Shown in pieces: positions 1-8,969 of a DNA stretch of 64,000 nt. The first letter of the stretch is position 1, and each line of letters starts with the position of its first letter. A model generated the notes under the pieces. That model saw only the letters and a program-made list of their open reading frames with translations. It was not told the origin of the DNA and did no database searches. The position numbers and the translations under genes are program-made. The DNA lies in assembly GCF_003574135.1 (NCBI RefSeq), contig NZ_AP018341.1:2021740-2085739 (forward strand), given 5' to 3'. This DNA is from a cyanobacterium endosymbiont of Rhopalodia gibberula (GTDB lineage: Bacteria > Cyanobacteriota > Cyanobacteriia > Cyanobacteriales > Microcystaceae).

Positions 1-654
1 ACTCGACAGAAATATACTCGAGGACTCTTTTTGGTCGATCAACCTCAATTGACTCAAAGTAGTGTCCTAGTAGGACATTTAGGAGGACAATTTGATAGTC
101 CTGATTATCCAGCATTGAGTGTATTAAATGGTGTGGTTAACGGATTTGGAGGAAGGTTATTTAATGAATTGCGATCACGTCAAGGACTTGCCTACTCAGT
201 CTATGGCTATTGGAGTGCTGCTTATGACCATTCAGGAATGTTTTATGGCGGAGGACAGACTCGTTCTGAGACCACAGTTCCTTTTTTAGGATCTTTTATG
301 CAAGAAATTGAACGGATAAGGACAACACCTATTACTGAAGAAGAACTCTCTAAGGCTAAAGAATCTATTCTCAATTCTTTCGTTTTTAAGTTTGAGAACC
401 CCAGTCAAGTCTTATCCCGTTTGATGACCTATGAATATTATGGTTACCATAAAGACTTTATTTTTAGCTATCAACAAGGAGTCAAGGCTACTACTATTAA
501 AGATGTTCAACGGGTTGCTCAAAAATACCTGATTCCTGAAAAGATGATTATCTTAGTCGTTGGTAATAGGGAAGTTATTGAACCTCCTCTTTCTCGTTTA
601 GAGAAAACTATCACTACCATTGATATTACTATTCCCGAATCAAATAAAAGTTAA
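1..654 (+). CDS. M16 family zinc peptidase, C-terminal part (cut by window edge)
   Basis: The frame is open from the first base, so 217 C-terminal residues of a longer gene are visible. The segment VLVGHLGGQFDSPDYPALSV followed by a GFGGRLFNELRSRQGLAYSV stretch is typical of the C-terminal, non-catalytic half of M16 (pitrilysin/processing peptidase-like) proteins, where the R-x-x-x-G-L-A-Y motif helps bind substrate. The zinc-binding HxxEH would lie upstream, outside the window, so catalytic status cannot be judged. A second, complete M16 gene lies on the opposite strand at 14.3-15.6 kb. In many cyanobacteria two M16 genes are neighbours, so their separation here may reflect rearrangement (inference). 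Confidence 0.85.
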   Translation, partial: TRQKYTRGLFLVDQPQLTQSSVLVGHLGGQFDSPDYPALSVLNGVVNGFGGRLFNELRSRQGLAYSVYGYWSAAYDHSGMFYGGGQTRSETTVPFLGSFMQEIERIRTTPITEEELSKAKESILNSFVFKFENPSQVLSRLMTYEYYGYHKDFIFSYQQGVKATTIKDVQRVAQKYLIPEKMIILVVGNREVIEPPLSRLEKTITTIDITIPESNKS

Positions 655-668
655 AAATTTGGGACTCA

Positions 669-714
669 GGGGAATATACTAAGCACTGGGGGCTTGGCTA
701 AGTTTCTATTCCCC
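669..714. terminator. Possible bidirectional hairpin between convergent genes
   Basis: GGGGAATA (669-676) pairs with TATTCCCC (707-714), with smaller nested complementarity between. It sits between the convergent M16 and pilin-like genes and overlaps the stop codon of the latter. There is no clear T-run, so it is a weak terminator call. Confidence 0.35.
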
Positions 715-1044
715 GTTCCCTACCGTCTGGGTTGTACAATATTGGTGTCTTTGATCATAACCACATTGGAGGATCACAGTTTGTCCCCGTCTGTCTTTTG
801 CCTTACACAAAACTAACCCATTTTTATCTCTGTCTTGTCCTTCACATTTCAAAGCGTTCAATTTGTTCCCGTGAGAGAAAGTTCTCAAATTTCTGATAGC
901 TGGTCTTCTAATTTGATGGCTCTCTTGGGTTTCTAAGAGGTTATGAAGAGCAATAACAACAATAATGGTGAGAATTATCACTCCAATGATCAAATCAATT
1001 AGGGCAAAACCTCGGTGTTGTTTCCGTTTGAATTTTAAGGGCAT
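706..1044 (-). CDS. Type IV pilin-like (prepilin N-methylation) protein, minor pilin candidate
   Basis: This 112-residue protein starts with a short basic leader (MPLKFKRKQHRG), then F13-A-L-I-D17 and a 20-residue hydrophobic helix, the layout of a class III prepilin cleaved after G12 and methylated on F13. The C-terminal half has four cysteines (CEG, CKA, CGYD, CTT), as in minor pilins. At the +5 position, where most pilins have Glu, this protein has Asp. It stands alone, convergent with the M16 gene, with no other pil gene nearby. It could be a functional minor pilin or pseudopilin, or a relic in a host-restricted genome. Exact role unknown. Confidence 0.7.
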   Translation of the reverse strand: MPLKFKRKQHRGFALIDLIIGVIILTIIVVIALHNLLETQESHQIRRPAIRNLRTFSHGNKLNALKCEGQDRDKNGLVLCKAKDRRGQTVILQCGYDQRHQYCTTQTVGNGE

Positions 1045-2967
1045 TGTACGCTTAATTTAGTCATTAACTATAAATGTCTTATTTTCAACTTTTATTTTAT
1101 ATAAAATCTTAATAAGATTATTGCTGTAAAAAAACTAATCTCTTTAATTTAGGATATCTAGGGTAGATTTAAATACTATTGCCAACAACATAAATTGTAG
1201 TTACTCAGTAGAAATTATAATTTTTTTCTGTAAAGGATGATGCAAAATTAAGACAAGGACACTTCAAGATAATTACGGCAGAAATTTTCACTTGATATAA
1301 ATTTTATGTTATTGATTCTTTTAAAAAAAGGAGCAAGAGTAAACACGGATCCTATGCCACTAGCAAAGTTAATAATTAAACTAGGATCAATATTTGTATT
1401 TGATTCTCCTAGCCTACTTGGAAAATAAAGTCCTGTCATGTTAGCTGACTAGGTGTAGCCTCTTATTTTTAATAAAATTAGCACTTACTAACTGCCATAA
1501 TTTTTCTTGTCAAATTTTATTTGAAGTAAAACTGTAAAAAAATATTTTTCTCTTTAGATATTAATATTTAAGGTCTAGTTTGTATTGCTTTTATTTATAT
1601 TTTATAATACTGAACTGATGGTACGCAGTTAACTGGTAGCAGGCAAAGTTAGAACCACCAAGAGTTAAAAAATTAACGCAATTTTTTATAGTTAAGACTG
1701 ACATCTTCTGAAAAAAAGTGTTTTTAAACTATTTAGTTTTTAAAATTAATTTATTTATAATAAAATTATATATATAATAATCTTCGTTTAGATATAAACT
1801 AACCCCTTTTCCCAAAAATCTAGTTATTTTACTGTTTATTTAGATCTTTTTACTTTTATAATTTATAGACTTATACGCTCATTATTCTATCTAAATAGAC
1901 TCATGCTATATGCTTATTTTTTTATTTTTTAATCATATTCTAAAATTTATTTATCTGCAATTTTTGTTCTAAATATTCAAAGATTATTTCTATTTTTCCG
2001 ACTATATTTTTATTTTTAAAATTTAATATTTCTTGATTATTTTTGTCTCAAATATTTTAGTATCATGTTCTTTTCTTTCGATTTACTTCCATGTTAACTA
2101 CATTTTATCTAAAGTTTTGAGATGATATATCTTGAGATAGACAACTTTTTTAGTTTAAGGTTAATTATTAATAATTAATTCATTAGTTTAATTAAATTTA
2201 CTGGTGGTTAAACTACAATAAATGCAAATCAATGTGAGTCTATTTTTTGATAAATAAAATTAAAATCAAGACATTGAGTCTAGTGTATTGTAATTGACAA
2301 ACAAAATTACCTGATATAGTAACTGTACGTTTTACAAAACTCATTATTGAAAATTAATACATTAATTTTTTTAGTAAAAATGATTAGCAAATATTTGCTA
2401 ACTTAACTTTTGTAAGTATAGAGATTAAGCTGACTTAAAGATTAAAGATATTAGTAGATAAGCCTCGAGTTCATGAGTATCTTGAAATGGTTAATAAAAT
2501 ATAAAAAGTATTGTTTAATTATTGTTATTGTCTAAGTTAAGTAAAAGAAGAAAGAAATCTAACTTATTATCATTAGTTAGATTTACTCTAATCCTTAGAA
2601 TAGAACAGTAAGATGATTTTGATCTTAGATGCTTTTCTTCATAGATTTTTTTATAAGCTAAAAATATAGGTAAATACACCAGAAAAATATTAAAAGTAAT
2701 TTAAAACATTTTAATAAAAATTAAATTAGTTACTATACAGTTGTAATATCTTATCGCACTATTATCACAGTTATTTTTTGTTTAGCTACAATCGAACATA
2801 TAGAAATGATGCTAATAGATAACAACAAAAGTTTCAACACTTTCATTCAAGTAATGAGCACTATTGATCGAATAATAAACAATAAAATTATAAGGAAAAA
2901 CATAATCGTTACATTATTAGAATTCGCATTTTTTTTGAACTTTTAAAATTTAAACTTTTAACCTAAA
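1045..2967. other. AT-rich intergenic spacer, about 1.9 kb
   Basis: This stretch is extremely A/T-rich with dense stops in all frames. A 63-codon minus-strand frame at 1248-1439 and a 46-codon plus-strand frame ending near 2945 are open, but neither resembles a known family or has a convincing ribosome binding site. No RNA gene or clean inverted repeat was seen. It is best read as decayed intergenic DNA downstream of the rplL operon. Confidence 0.6.
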
Positions 2968-2997
2968 AGCAGGAGTTAACCATCGTTAACCCCTGCT
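2968..2997 (-). terminator. Terminator hairpin after rplL
   Basis: AGCAGGAGTTAAC (2968-2980) and GTTAACCCCTGCT (2985-2997) form a 13-bp stem with one G-U pair and a 4-nt loop. Read on the minus strand it lies 25 bases past the rplL stop and is followed by a T-rich stretch. It probably ends the rplJ-rplL transcript. Confidence 0.75.
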
Positions 2998-3021
2998 ACA
3001 CTCGGAAACTCGTCAAAGAAA

Positions 3022-3423
3022 CTATTTTACACTGACTTTAGCACCAGCGTCTTCAAGTTTCTTCTTGGTTTCTTCAGCGTCATCTTTACCAGTAGCTTCT
3101 TTAATGGTTTTAGGTGCAGATTCCACCATATCTTTAGCTTCTTTGAGTCCCAAACCAGTAATAGCACGAACTACCTTAAGAATGGCGATTTTCTTATCGC
3201 TGGGGACTTCTTCGAGAATAACATCAAATTCAGTTTTCTCCTCTTCAGGTTCGGGCGTAGCCCCAGGAACCGCAGCCCCAGGAGCCATCATCATCATACC
3301 ACCGCCCGCAGGAGCAGCAGCACTAACATCAAAGGCTTCTTCAATCTGTTTTACTAATTCTGAGGCTTCTAATAAGGTCAGAGATTTTAGCTTTTCGAGA
3401 ATTTCATCAGTTGCAGTAGACAT
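3022..3423 (-). CDS. rplL: 50S ribosomal protein L7/L12
   Basis: The 133-residue product has the L7/L12 layout: a helical N-terminal dimerisation domain (residues 1-32), a flexible Ala/Gly/Met-rich hinge with a run of four Met, an acidic linker, and a globular C-terminal domain (about 65-133) with the conserved [20 protein letters not shown] surface that contacts translation factors. It forms the ribosomal stalk by binding L10, encoded just upstream. An AAGGAG-type sequence precedes the ATG. The hinge is longer than in E. coli, usual for cyanobacteria. It is the last gene of the minus-strand ribosomal cluster. Confidence 0.97.
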   Translation of the reverse strand: MSTATDEILEKLKSLTLLEASELVKQIEEAFDVSAAAPAGGGMMMMAPGAAVPGATPEPEEEKTEFDVILEEVPSDKKIAILKVVRAITGLGLKEAKDMVESAPKTIKEATGKDDAEETKKKLEDAGAKVSVK

Positions 3424-3495
3424 AATTTAACTCCTTGAAAGTAAATAAAAAAAGTGGACAATTGGACAAACAATAGTTTAAATGGAAGCAGACGC

Positions 3496-4065
3496 TTAAG
3501 CTACATCGCCATCTTTTTTGTTGGCCATTGCGTTGATAACGCGACCCAAAGAACTTGGAACTTCGTTGATGCCTCGTCCCACAGATGAAGGCACTTCCTT
3601 GATACCAACGGCTAGTTTTGTAGCTAGTGAATTAATCGCTCCAGCTAATTGACCCATCAGTTCCTCTTTCGAGGGTAAGTCAGCGATCGCCTTCACTTGG
3701 TTTTCGTCAAGGGCTTGGCCTTGCATGACACCACCGCGAAATTCGGTTTTTTTGGTATCTTTTTTAAAGCTTTGATAAGCCCTAATTGCACCCCCGACAT
3801 CATCCTTGACGAGAACAAAAGCTGATGAACCTTTAAGAAACTTCATCATCGGTTTCCAGGTTTCATCTTCTTCGACTGCAATCCGCATTAAGGTGTTTTT
3901 CGTCACCTTACACACTGATCCTGTTGGACGCAATCGGCCACGTAGATCAGTGATGTCGGCGACTGTCAACCCTTGATAATCAATCACAAAGGCCAGCTGA
4001 GCTTCACTCAAGAGTCCCTTAAGATCTGTGATCACTGTTCCTTTGTTTTTATAGGTTCTTCCCAT
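3496..4065 (-). CDS. rplJ: 50S ribosomal protein L10
   Basis: The product is 189 residues from the ATG at 4065, giving MGRTYKNKGTVITDLKGLLS as in other cyanobacterial L10 proteins. A GTG four codons upstream is in frame but lies within the AGGAGGTG ribosome binding site, so the ATG is preferred. L10 anchors L7/L12 dimers to 23S rRNA and usually represses its own operon through the leader RNA seen just upstream. The C terminus carries a short imperfect internal repeat (IKEVPSSVG, INEVPSSLG). The gene lies 72 bases before rplL and is probably co-transcribed with it. Confidence 0.96.
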   Translation of the reverse strand: MGRTYKNKGTVITDLKGLLSEAQLAFVIDYQGLTVADITDLRGRLRPTGSVCKVTKNTLMRIAVEEDETWKPMMKFLKGSSAFVLVKDDVGGAIRAYQSFKKDTKKTEFRGGVMQGQALDENQVKAIADLPSKEELMGQLAGAINSLATKLAVGIKEVPSSVGRGINEVPSSLGRVINAMANKKDGDVA

Positions 4066-4108
4066 TGATGTTTTCACCTCCTTAAATTTAGGAACGTTAA
4101 CTAATTAG

Positions 4109-4141
4109 CAAAAAAAAGAAACCCCCAGCGTTTTGCCGGGG
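4109..4141 (-). terminator. Attenuator-type hairpin in front of rplJ
   Basis: On the minus strand CCCCGGC (4141-4135) pairs with GCTGGGG (4129-4123) around an AAAAC loop, with one G-U pair, followed by TTTCTTTTTTT. This is an intrinsic terminator placed 44 bases before the L10 start codon, so it is probably a regulatory attenuator inside the leader and not a gene end. Confidence 0.7.
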
Positions 4142-4275
4142 CTGAGGTTGGATAAGAAGAAGACAAAAAGTAAATTAATCCTTTAAATCTTTACTACTTA
4201 ACTTTCTTCAGGCCTCAACCTCGGCAGGATATTAAGCAAATCGCCCCTGCTGTCTGCGGCATAAGCCAAACAAGC
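4109..4275 (-). ncRNA. Ribosomal protein L10 leader (autoregulatory 5' UTR)
   Basis: The spacer between rplA and rplJ contains the conserved bacterial L10-leader landmarks on the minus strand: a CCGCAGACAGCAGG segment (around 4260-4247), a CCTGCCGAGGTTGAGGCC segment (4228-4211) and an attenuator terminator (4141-4109). GAGGTTG at 4222-4216 is exactly complementary to CAACCTC at 4150-4144, which abuts the terminator stem, so mutually exclusive folds are possible. Known L10 leaders bind the L10-(L7/L12)4 complex. The attenuation mechanism here is inferred from the pairing alone. Confidence 0.8.
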
Positions 4276-4341
4276 ATTTAGTTGTAGTGGATTGCTTTTT
4301 AACTGAAATTAACTGATAGTTATTTTTCAATCACGATAATC

Positions 4342-5058
4342 TTAAACATCAGCTAATTTTAGATCCCTTAGTTCGCTAATGTCAACGCTAATAGACGGTC
4401 CCATAGAAGCCGATACAAAGACACTGCGCCAATAACGCCCTTTTGCACCGGAGGGACGCTGACGGTCAATAGTTTCTTGCAAGGCTTTGAGATTGGCCAG
4501 CAAATCCTCGGGTGTGAAAGATGCCTTACCAAACATAACATGAACTATCCCTGTTCTGTCAGCCCTAAATTCTAATTTTCCTGCTTTAAATGCGACGATT
4601 GCACTTCCTAGATCAGCTGTTACTGTTCCCCCCTTGGGAGAAGGCATCAAACCGCGAGGACCGAGTATACGTCCTAATTTAGCAACTTTTGGCATCATAT
4701 CAGGAGTAGCAATCAAAACCTCGAAGTCCATCATTCCGTTTTGGATTTCTTCAATCAATTCTTCTGAACCGTAAATATCCGCTCCCGCATTGCTAGCCTC
4801 TTGAACTTTTTCCCCTCTAGCAATGACAGCCACGCGAACTTCTTGACCGGTTCCCTTGGGTAAAGAAACCGTAGTCCTTAGTTGCTGGTCAGCATACTTG
4901 GGATCAATGCCTAAACGAATGTGAGCCTCTGCTGATTCGTTAAATTTAGCCGTTGCCGTTTCTTTTAGCAGTTGTAGAGCTTCTAAAGGCTCATACAGTT
5001 TATCTTCGTCAACCTTAGCTAATGCTTCTTTAAAGCGTTTTGAGAGTTTTTTGGACAT
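4342..5058 (-). CDS. rplA: 50S ribosomal protein L1
   Basis: The 238-residue product contains the L1 signature around [18 protein letters not shown] and the [10 protein letters not shown] rRNA-binding region. The ATG at 5058 is chosen because AAGGAG lies 10 bases upstream. A TTG two codons earlier is in frame but only 4 bases from that site. L1 binds the 23S rRNA stalk that moves exit-site tRNA and can repress its own mRNA. It follows rplK by 76 bases, and a long leader separates it from rplJ, so the L11-L1 and L10-L12 units can be regulated separately. Confidence 0.97.
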   Translation of the reverse strand: MSKKLSKRFKEALAKVDEDKLYEPLEALQLLKETATAKFNESAEAHIRLGIDPKYADQQLRTTVSLPKGTGQEVRVAVIARGEKVQEASNAGADIYGSEELIEEIQNGMMDFEVLIATPDMMPKVAKLGRILGPRGLMPSPKGGTVTADLGSAIVAFKAGKLEFRADRTGIVHVMFGKASFTPEDLLANLKALQETIDRQRPSGAKGRYWRSVFVSASMGPSISVDISELRDLKLADV

Positions 5059-5134
5059 GAGCAATTTTCTCCTTGGGTCAATAACGAAGTAATACTTCTC
5101 CCCTAAGTTAGTTTTTAGTGATTCAGACTATCCA

Positions 5135-5560
5135 TTAATCGTCGATGGTAACTCCCATATTACGAGCAGTTCCTTCAACAATATTCATTGCCGCTTCAAT
5201 ATCATTGGCATTAAGATCAGGCATTTTAGTTTGAGCAATTTCCCGTAGTTGGTTACGAGTAATGCTGCCTACTTTCTCGTTATTGGGTTGGCTTGAACCT
5301 TTTTGAACTCCGGCCGCTTTCCGAATTAATACTGAGGCTGGAGGCGTTTTCAGGACAAAAGTAAAACTACGGTCTTCATAGACGGAGATTTCAACAGGAA
5401 TTATCATTCCGGACTGATCGGCAGTTTTGCTATTGTATTCTTTGCAAAATGCCATAATATTCACCCCATGTTGACCCAAGGCAGGTCCTACGGGAGGGGC
5501 GGGGTTAGCCTTTCCCGCAGGAAGGGCAAGTTTAATCATTGCAACAACTTTCTTGGCCAT
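5135..5560 (-). CDS. rplK: 50S ribosomal protein L11
   Basis: The 141 residues are full length for L11, with the N-terminal [20 protein letters not shown] motif and the C-terminal rRNA-binding domain ([20 protein letters not shown]). L11 binds the GTPase-associated centre of 23S rRNA and modulates translation factors and the RelA stringent response. It starts 2 bases after the nusG stop, a tight translational coupling typical of this cluster. Confidence 0.97.
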   Translation of the reverse strand: MAKKVVAMIKLALPAGKANPAPPVGPALGQHGVNIMAFCKEYNSKTADQSGMIIPVEISVYEDRSFTFVLKTPPASVLIRKAAGVQKGSSQPNNEKVGSITRNQLREIAQTKMPDLNANDIEAAMNIVEGTARNMGVTIDD

Positions 5561-5562
5561 CG

Positions 5563-6180
5563 CTAATTTTGCTTCTCTATTTGGTTAAATTCTAGTTCAA
5601 CTGGGGTATCTCGTCCAAAGATGGAAAGTAAGGCTTTGACTTTACTACGTTCTGGACTTACTTCTACCACTTCTCCTTCAAAATCCTTAAACGGCCCTGA
5701 GAGAACGATTATTCTATCTCCCACTTCTGTATCGATTTTGACGACGGGTTCTTGGACTTCTACCTGCTTAAAGATCCGTTCTACTTCTCCTGGACTCAGG
5801 GGGACGGGTTTAACATGACCTCTTCCTCTACCGATGCTACGCCTTTGTTCTGACCCAACGAAGTTGATCACGTTAGGGGTATTCTTGACAACTAACCAAG
5901 CATCATCATCCATGATCATCCTCACCAATACATAACCGGGAAAGACTTTTTCTTCCCCATGGTGACGAGAACCATCTTTACGAACTTTGACCGTAGGGGT
6001 TTTAGGAATTTGGACCCGCAAGATTCTATCAGCTACATCAAGGGTATGAATTCGTTGCTCCAAGTTTGCTTTAACCCGCTTTTCGCAGCCAGAAGCAACC
6101 TGAACAGCATACCAACGAGCCGCTTTTTTCTTTTCTTCGAGCTGTTCTATTTCCGGTGAGTTATTTTGGGCAAAACTCAT
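5563..6180 (-). CDS. nusG: Transcription termination/antitermination protein NusG
   Basis: The 205-residue protein has an NGN domain ([20 protein letters not shown], then FPGYVLVRM) and a C-terminal KOW domain ([18 protein letters not shown]). NusG binds RNA polymerase, suppresses pausing and couples to Rho or the ribosome. The start chosen is the ATG at 6180, with GGAAGG 7 bases upstream. A longer frame to a TTG at 6204 has no homology support. This ATG overlaps the secE stop by one base (TAATG), showing co-translation. Confidence 0.96.
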   Translation of the reverse strand: MSFAQNNSPEIEQLEEKKKAARWYAVQVASGCEKRVKANLEQRIHTLDVADRILRVQIPKTPTVKVRKDGSRHHGEEKVFPGYVLVRMIMDDDAWLVVKNTPNVINFVGSEQRRSIGRGRGHVKPVPLSPGEVERIFKQVEVQEPVVKIDTEVGDRIIVLSGPFKDFEGEVVEVSPERSKVKALLSIFGRDTPVELEFNQIEKQN

Positions 6181-6416
6181 TAAAATACCTTCCCTGCTCC
6201 CCAACTGAAAAGATTATCAACAAGATAAATCACCGTAGCCACTAAACTAACCATCAGGATGACTGCCGCCGATTCACTAAGTAGTTGTTGTTTAGACGGC
6301 CAGACAACCTTGGTCAACTCATCTTGAGTATTCCCAACAAAATTGGATTTTTGGGCTTCGTCATTGTTGGTTTTTGGCTTTGTCTGATCAACTTTTAAGC
6401 TTTCCTTTTTAACCAC
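6180..6416 (-). CDS. secE: Preprotein translocase subunit SecE
   Basis: The 78-residue protein has a polar N-terminal region, the conserved ELTKVVWPSKQQLLSES amphipathic segment and one transmembrane helix (about residues 50-70), the short single-span SecE of cyanobacteria and plastids. SecE clamps SecY in the translocon. It heads the secE-nusG-rplK-rplA run and is separated from rplS by tRNA-Trp, the usual order in cyanobacteria. Confidence 0.95.
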   Translation of the reverse strand: MVKKESLKVDQTKPKTNNDEAQKSNFVGNTQDELTKVVWPSKQQLLSESAAVILMVSLVATVIYLVDNLFSWGAGKVF

Positions 6417-6506
6417 AGTTACCTCTACTCACCTATAGCAGTTACCCATCATCAAGTTTTTGTTGTTATTTCGATAAATAGATAGTTCACTTGATTCGCA
6501 CAAAAA

Positions 6507-6579
6507 CACGCCCTGGAGGACTCGAACCTCCGACATCAGGTTTTGGAGACCTGCGTTCTACCAACTGAACTAAGAGCGC
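6507..6579 (-). tRNA. trnW: tRNA-Trp (anticodon CCA)
   Basis: A full 73-base cloverleaf is visible: acceptor GCGCTCT with AGGGCGT and discriminator G, D arm GTTCAGTTGGTAGAAC, anticodon stem GCAGG/CCTG around a CTCCAAA loop, and T arm with GTTCGAG. The CCA tail is not encoded. Its place between rplS and secE is conserved in bacteria. Confidence 0.97.
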
Positions 6580-6587
6580 ACAGTCTG

Positions 6588-6617
6588 GGCGGTAACTGAC
6601 AGTTACGCCTTACCGCC
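6588..6617 (-). terminator. Hairpin after rplS
   Basis: GGCGGTAA (6588-6595) pairs with TTACCGCC (6610-6617), and inside it GTAACTG/CAGTTAC can form an alternative stem. It lies 66 bases after the rplS stop and just before tRNA-Trp. No T-run follows, so it may be a processing or weak termination signal. Confidence 0.5.
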
Positions 6618-6683
6618 TTTCAATCATAGCGCAATTCGATCAAATTTTACGCTTTTATTTGTGCGCGTCGTTGTTGGAGAAAT

Positions 6684-7046
6684 TTATAAAGGGCGATCAA
6701 AACGTTGACGAATGCGGGTTGCTTTCCCGACGCGATCACGTAGATAGTAAAGCTTAGCACGACGGACTTTCCCTCTGCGTATAACTTTAATGTCAGCAAT
6801 CCTAGGAGAGTGTAATAAAAAGACACGTTCAACTCCTACGCCTTGGAAAATCTTGCGAACAGTGATTGTTTCATTAATTCCACCATTACGCATAGCAATT
6901 ACCGTCCCTTCATAGGGCTGGGTTCTTTCTTTACCCCCTTCTATAATACGGACTCCGACACGAACAGTATCTCCTACATGAATGGTAGGCAAATTCGTCT
7001 TAATGTGTTCGGTTTCAATTGACTTGATAGTTTCTTGGGCGCTCAT
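6684..7046 (-). CDS. rplS: 50S ribosomal protein L19
   Basis: The product is 120 residues from the ATG at 7046, and another ATG two codons upstream is equally possible. Family features are the [21 protein letters not shown]-terminal barrel and the C-terminal [20 protein letters not shown] tail. L19 sits at the 30S/50S interface. No good Shine-Dalgarno precedes either ATG. It opens the minus-strand translation cluster, upstream of tRNA-Trp and secE. Confidence 0.96.
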   Translation of the reverse strand: MSAQETIKSIETEHIKTNLPTIHVGDTVRVGVRIIEGGKERTQPYEGTVIAMRNGGINETITVRKIFQGVGVERVFLLHSPRIADIKVIRRGKVRRAKLYYLRDRVGKATRIRQRFDRPL

Positions 7047-7052
7047 GACCAT

Positions 7053-8314
7053 AGCAAAAACTCACAATTTCTTATTGTATCTCACTTTTTTCAATTAGAT
7101 ACAGACTACCGTAAAATTTAGTAAAAAGTTTATATGAAGTGATTCTTACGTCTTTTAACTAAACATGTTCTTTCATAAATCCTTATTCCTTCTAAATTTC
7201 AGTATTTCGTTTGTCAATAACAATGGCAGACAGTTGTGTTGTTTATGACAAGGCATATTCGTTTTTTTTCAAAACAGAGTAAATTTAACCGAATGTGTAA
7301 TCTCTAAAATAGAAAGTACTTACTGGTCTATTCGAGCTTTGTAACTAATCTGTTAACAGCTGGTGGTGATGGCAGTTTGCTGTTCTAAGTCAGTCCATGA
7401 AGATGGGATAAAAAATTTTTTAACAATTCAACTCTTTAATATATAAAACTCAATGCATTGAGCTAAAGGATTTAATTATCAGTAAATCAACAAAAAATAC
7501 TTATAAGCAATCACTTATCAACAAATTCCATTGATTCAAAAAGTTAGTCACCAGAATAAACCTAATTGTCAACTAATACCAATACAACATCATCGATTAA
7601 ACTATTTTCTTTCTGATTTTCTTAAGAAAGCAACTTTTGACAGTTAACTATTTTGATAATTGATGGCTTTTGTTTACAATGATGGTTTAATTACGCTATG
7701 CCCTATAAATCCGGACGGCGTTGCTTGCCTAGTACAGCAATAGTCCCTCGTAACTCGTTAACTAAATATTCTTTTATTATGGATTACTCAGGGAAAATTT
7801 TAGCCCATCTTTTTCATCACTGGGTCGTATGAAATTGTTAATCAAGAGGCCAATGTGTATTACCTAAAAGATTTAATACATAATTATGTTTGTTAAACGA
7901 CAGAATTACCTCTAACAGATTTTCTCTCTAGTAGATGCCTTTTATTGCTTGGCTGAGAGAGGGTTTCTTGGTAGTCAATCAACTTTTGATAGTTCTCAGT
8001 TTTCTAATCCTGAATTATAAGAGGTATCAGGAGATTACTAGGCAGAATAGACAAGTATTACTCCATAATTGAAAGATATAGAGATTATTTAGCTAAGAGA
8101 GAATTAATATGATGAAATCAAAATCTCCTGCTAGTCTAAGAGAGTGTTCTTAAGAAGAGATATCAAGCGAAGTACGTTTAGAAAATAGGGTAGTTTGGGT
8201 GGTGTTTATTTTTTTTATTGTAAAGTACTACGCTAATGCACTCTGCAGTTTTTTTAAAGTTTACTTTGTAAATGATCTATGAAATGATTTTAAAATGTAC
8301 TGCCATAATCCATT
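7053..8314. other. Intergenic spacer with possible coding remnants
   Basis: About 1.26 kb without a convincing gene. A plus-strand frame from 7699 (MPYKSGRRCLPS...) runs about 44 codons and looks like a remnant, but I do not recognise the family. A 45-codon plus-strand frame at 7935-8072 encodes a basic peptide with one hydrophobic helix. It could be a small membrane peptide or chance. The rest is AT-rich with stops in all frames. Confidence 0.5.
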
Positions 8315-8743
8315 CTATTTTTGATTAACCTTTCTAATTAACCAATAACTAATAGAAAGTGCTAAACTTGCTGCGGCTAAGGCAAATAAATCTGACTTTT
8401 GATGTTTAATCGGATTGAAAATTATGATCTTTCGAGCAACAGCAATTAAGGCAGTTACAACCACTAATTCTACTTGAACAATATGTTTTTTTAGATAAGC
8501 AGTAATATTCTCCAGAAGTTCCAGCGCAATTAGAACATTCAGAAATAGACCAAAAATTTCAATAATAGTTGGACCAAAAAAGCCAACAGGTTCCTTTGCA
8601 AATAGATCTTTTGAAAGAATCAAAACAAGTTCAAAAAGAGAAACAAAAATAACAACAATTAAAGCTAATGACAATACCTTAGAGACAAGATTTTCAATAA
8701 TGTGAATAAAGCCTAAAAATTTTTCATCTTCAAAGATTTTCAT
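8315..8743 (-). CDS. PsiE-like membrane protein (phosphate-starvation-inducible E family)
   Basis: The 142-residue protein has four predicted transmembrane helices and the family-typical segment ALELLENITAYLKKH followed by VELVVVTALIAVARKIIIF. PsiE-family proteins are inner-membrane proteins of unknown biochemical role. In E. coli psiE is induced by phosphate starvation. It lies downstream of bicA on the same strand with a 226-base gap, so co-transcription is possible but not shown. I leave the symbol empty because orthology to E. coli psiE cannot be shown here. Confidence 0.8.
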   Translation of the reverse strand: MKIFEDEKFLGFIHIIENLVSKVLSLALIVVIFVSLFELVLILSKDLFAKEPVGFFGPTIIEIFGLFLNVLIALELLENITAYLKKHIVQVELVVVTALIAVARKIIIFNPIKHQKSDLFALAAASLALSISYWLIRKVNQK

Positions 8744-8969
8744 AATTATTTTTTATCTATTAAAAATAGTTTATTAATTGGTAATCATTTTTTTTTAAAA
8801 CAATGATTTTGAAGGAACAATGAAATAATAACTGCCCAATTTTTTATTTTACATCTACTTATTAATCTCGTTAAACAGAGTGATCTTCCGATAAAACTTC
8901 TGAACTTACAGTGGAATCTCCTTTGATAGAAGATTTCCAATTAAAAAACTGAACTTCACTTGTATTTAT

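Noticed and set aside
1248-1439. 63-codon minus-strand frame in the rplL-proximal spacer
   Set aside because: No recognisable family, no ribosome binding site, and lies in low-complexity AT-rich DNA.
3065-3430. 121-codon open frame antisense to rplL
   Set aside because: It is a mirror of the L7/L12 coding sequence on the other strand and has no own motif or ribosome binding site.
4066-4077. GTG upstream of rplJ as the start codon
   Set aside because: It overlaps the AGGAGGTG ribosome binding site, and family alignment begins at the downstream MGRT.
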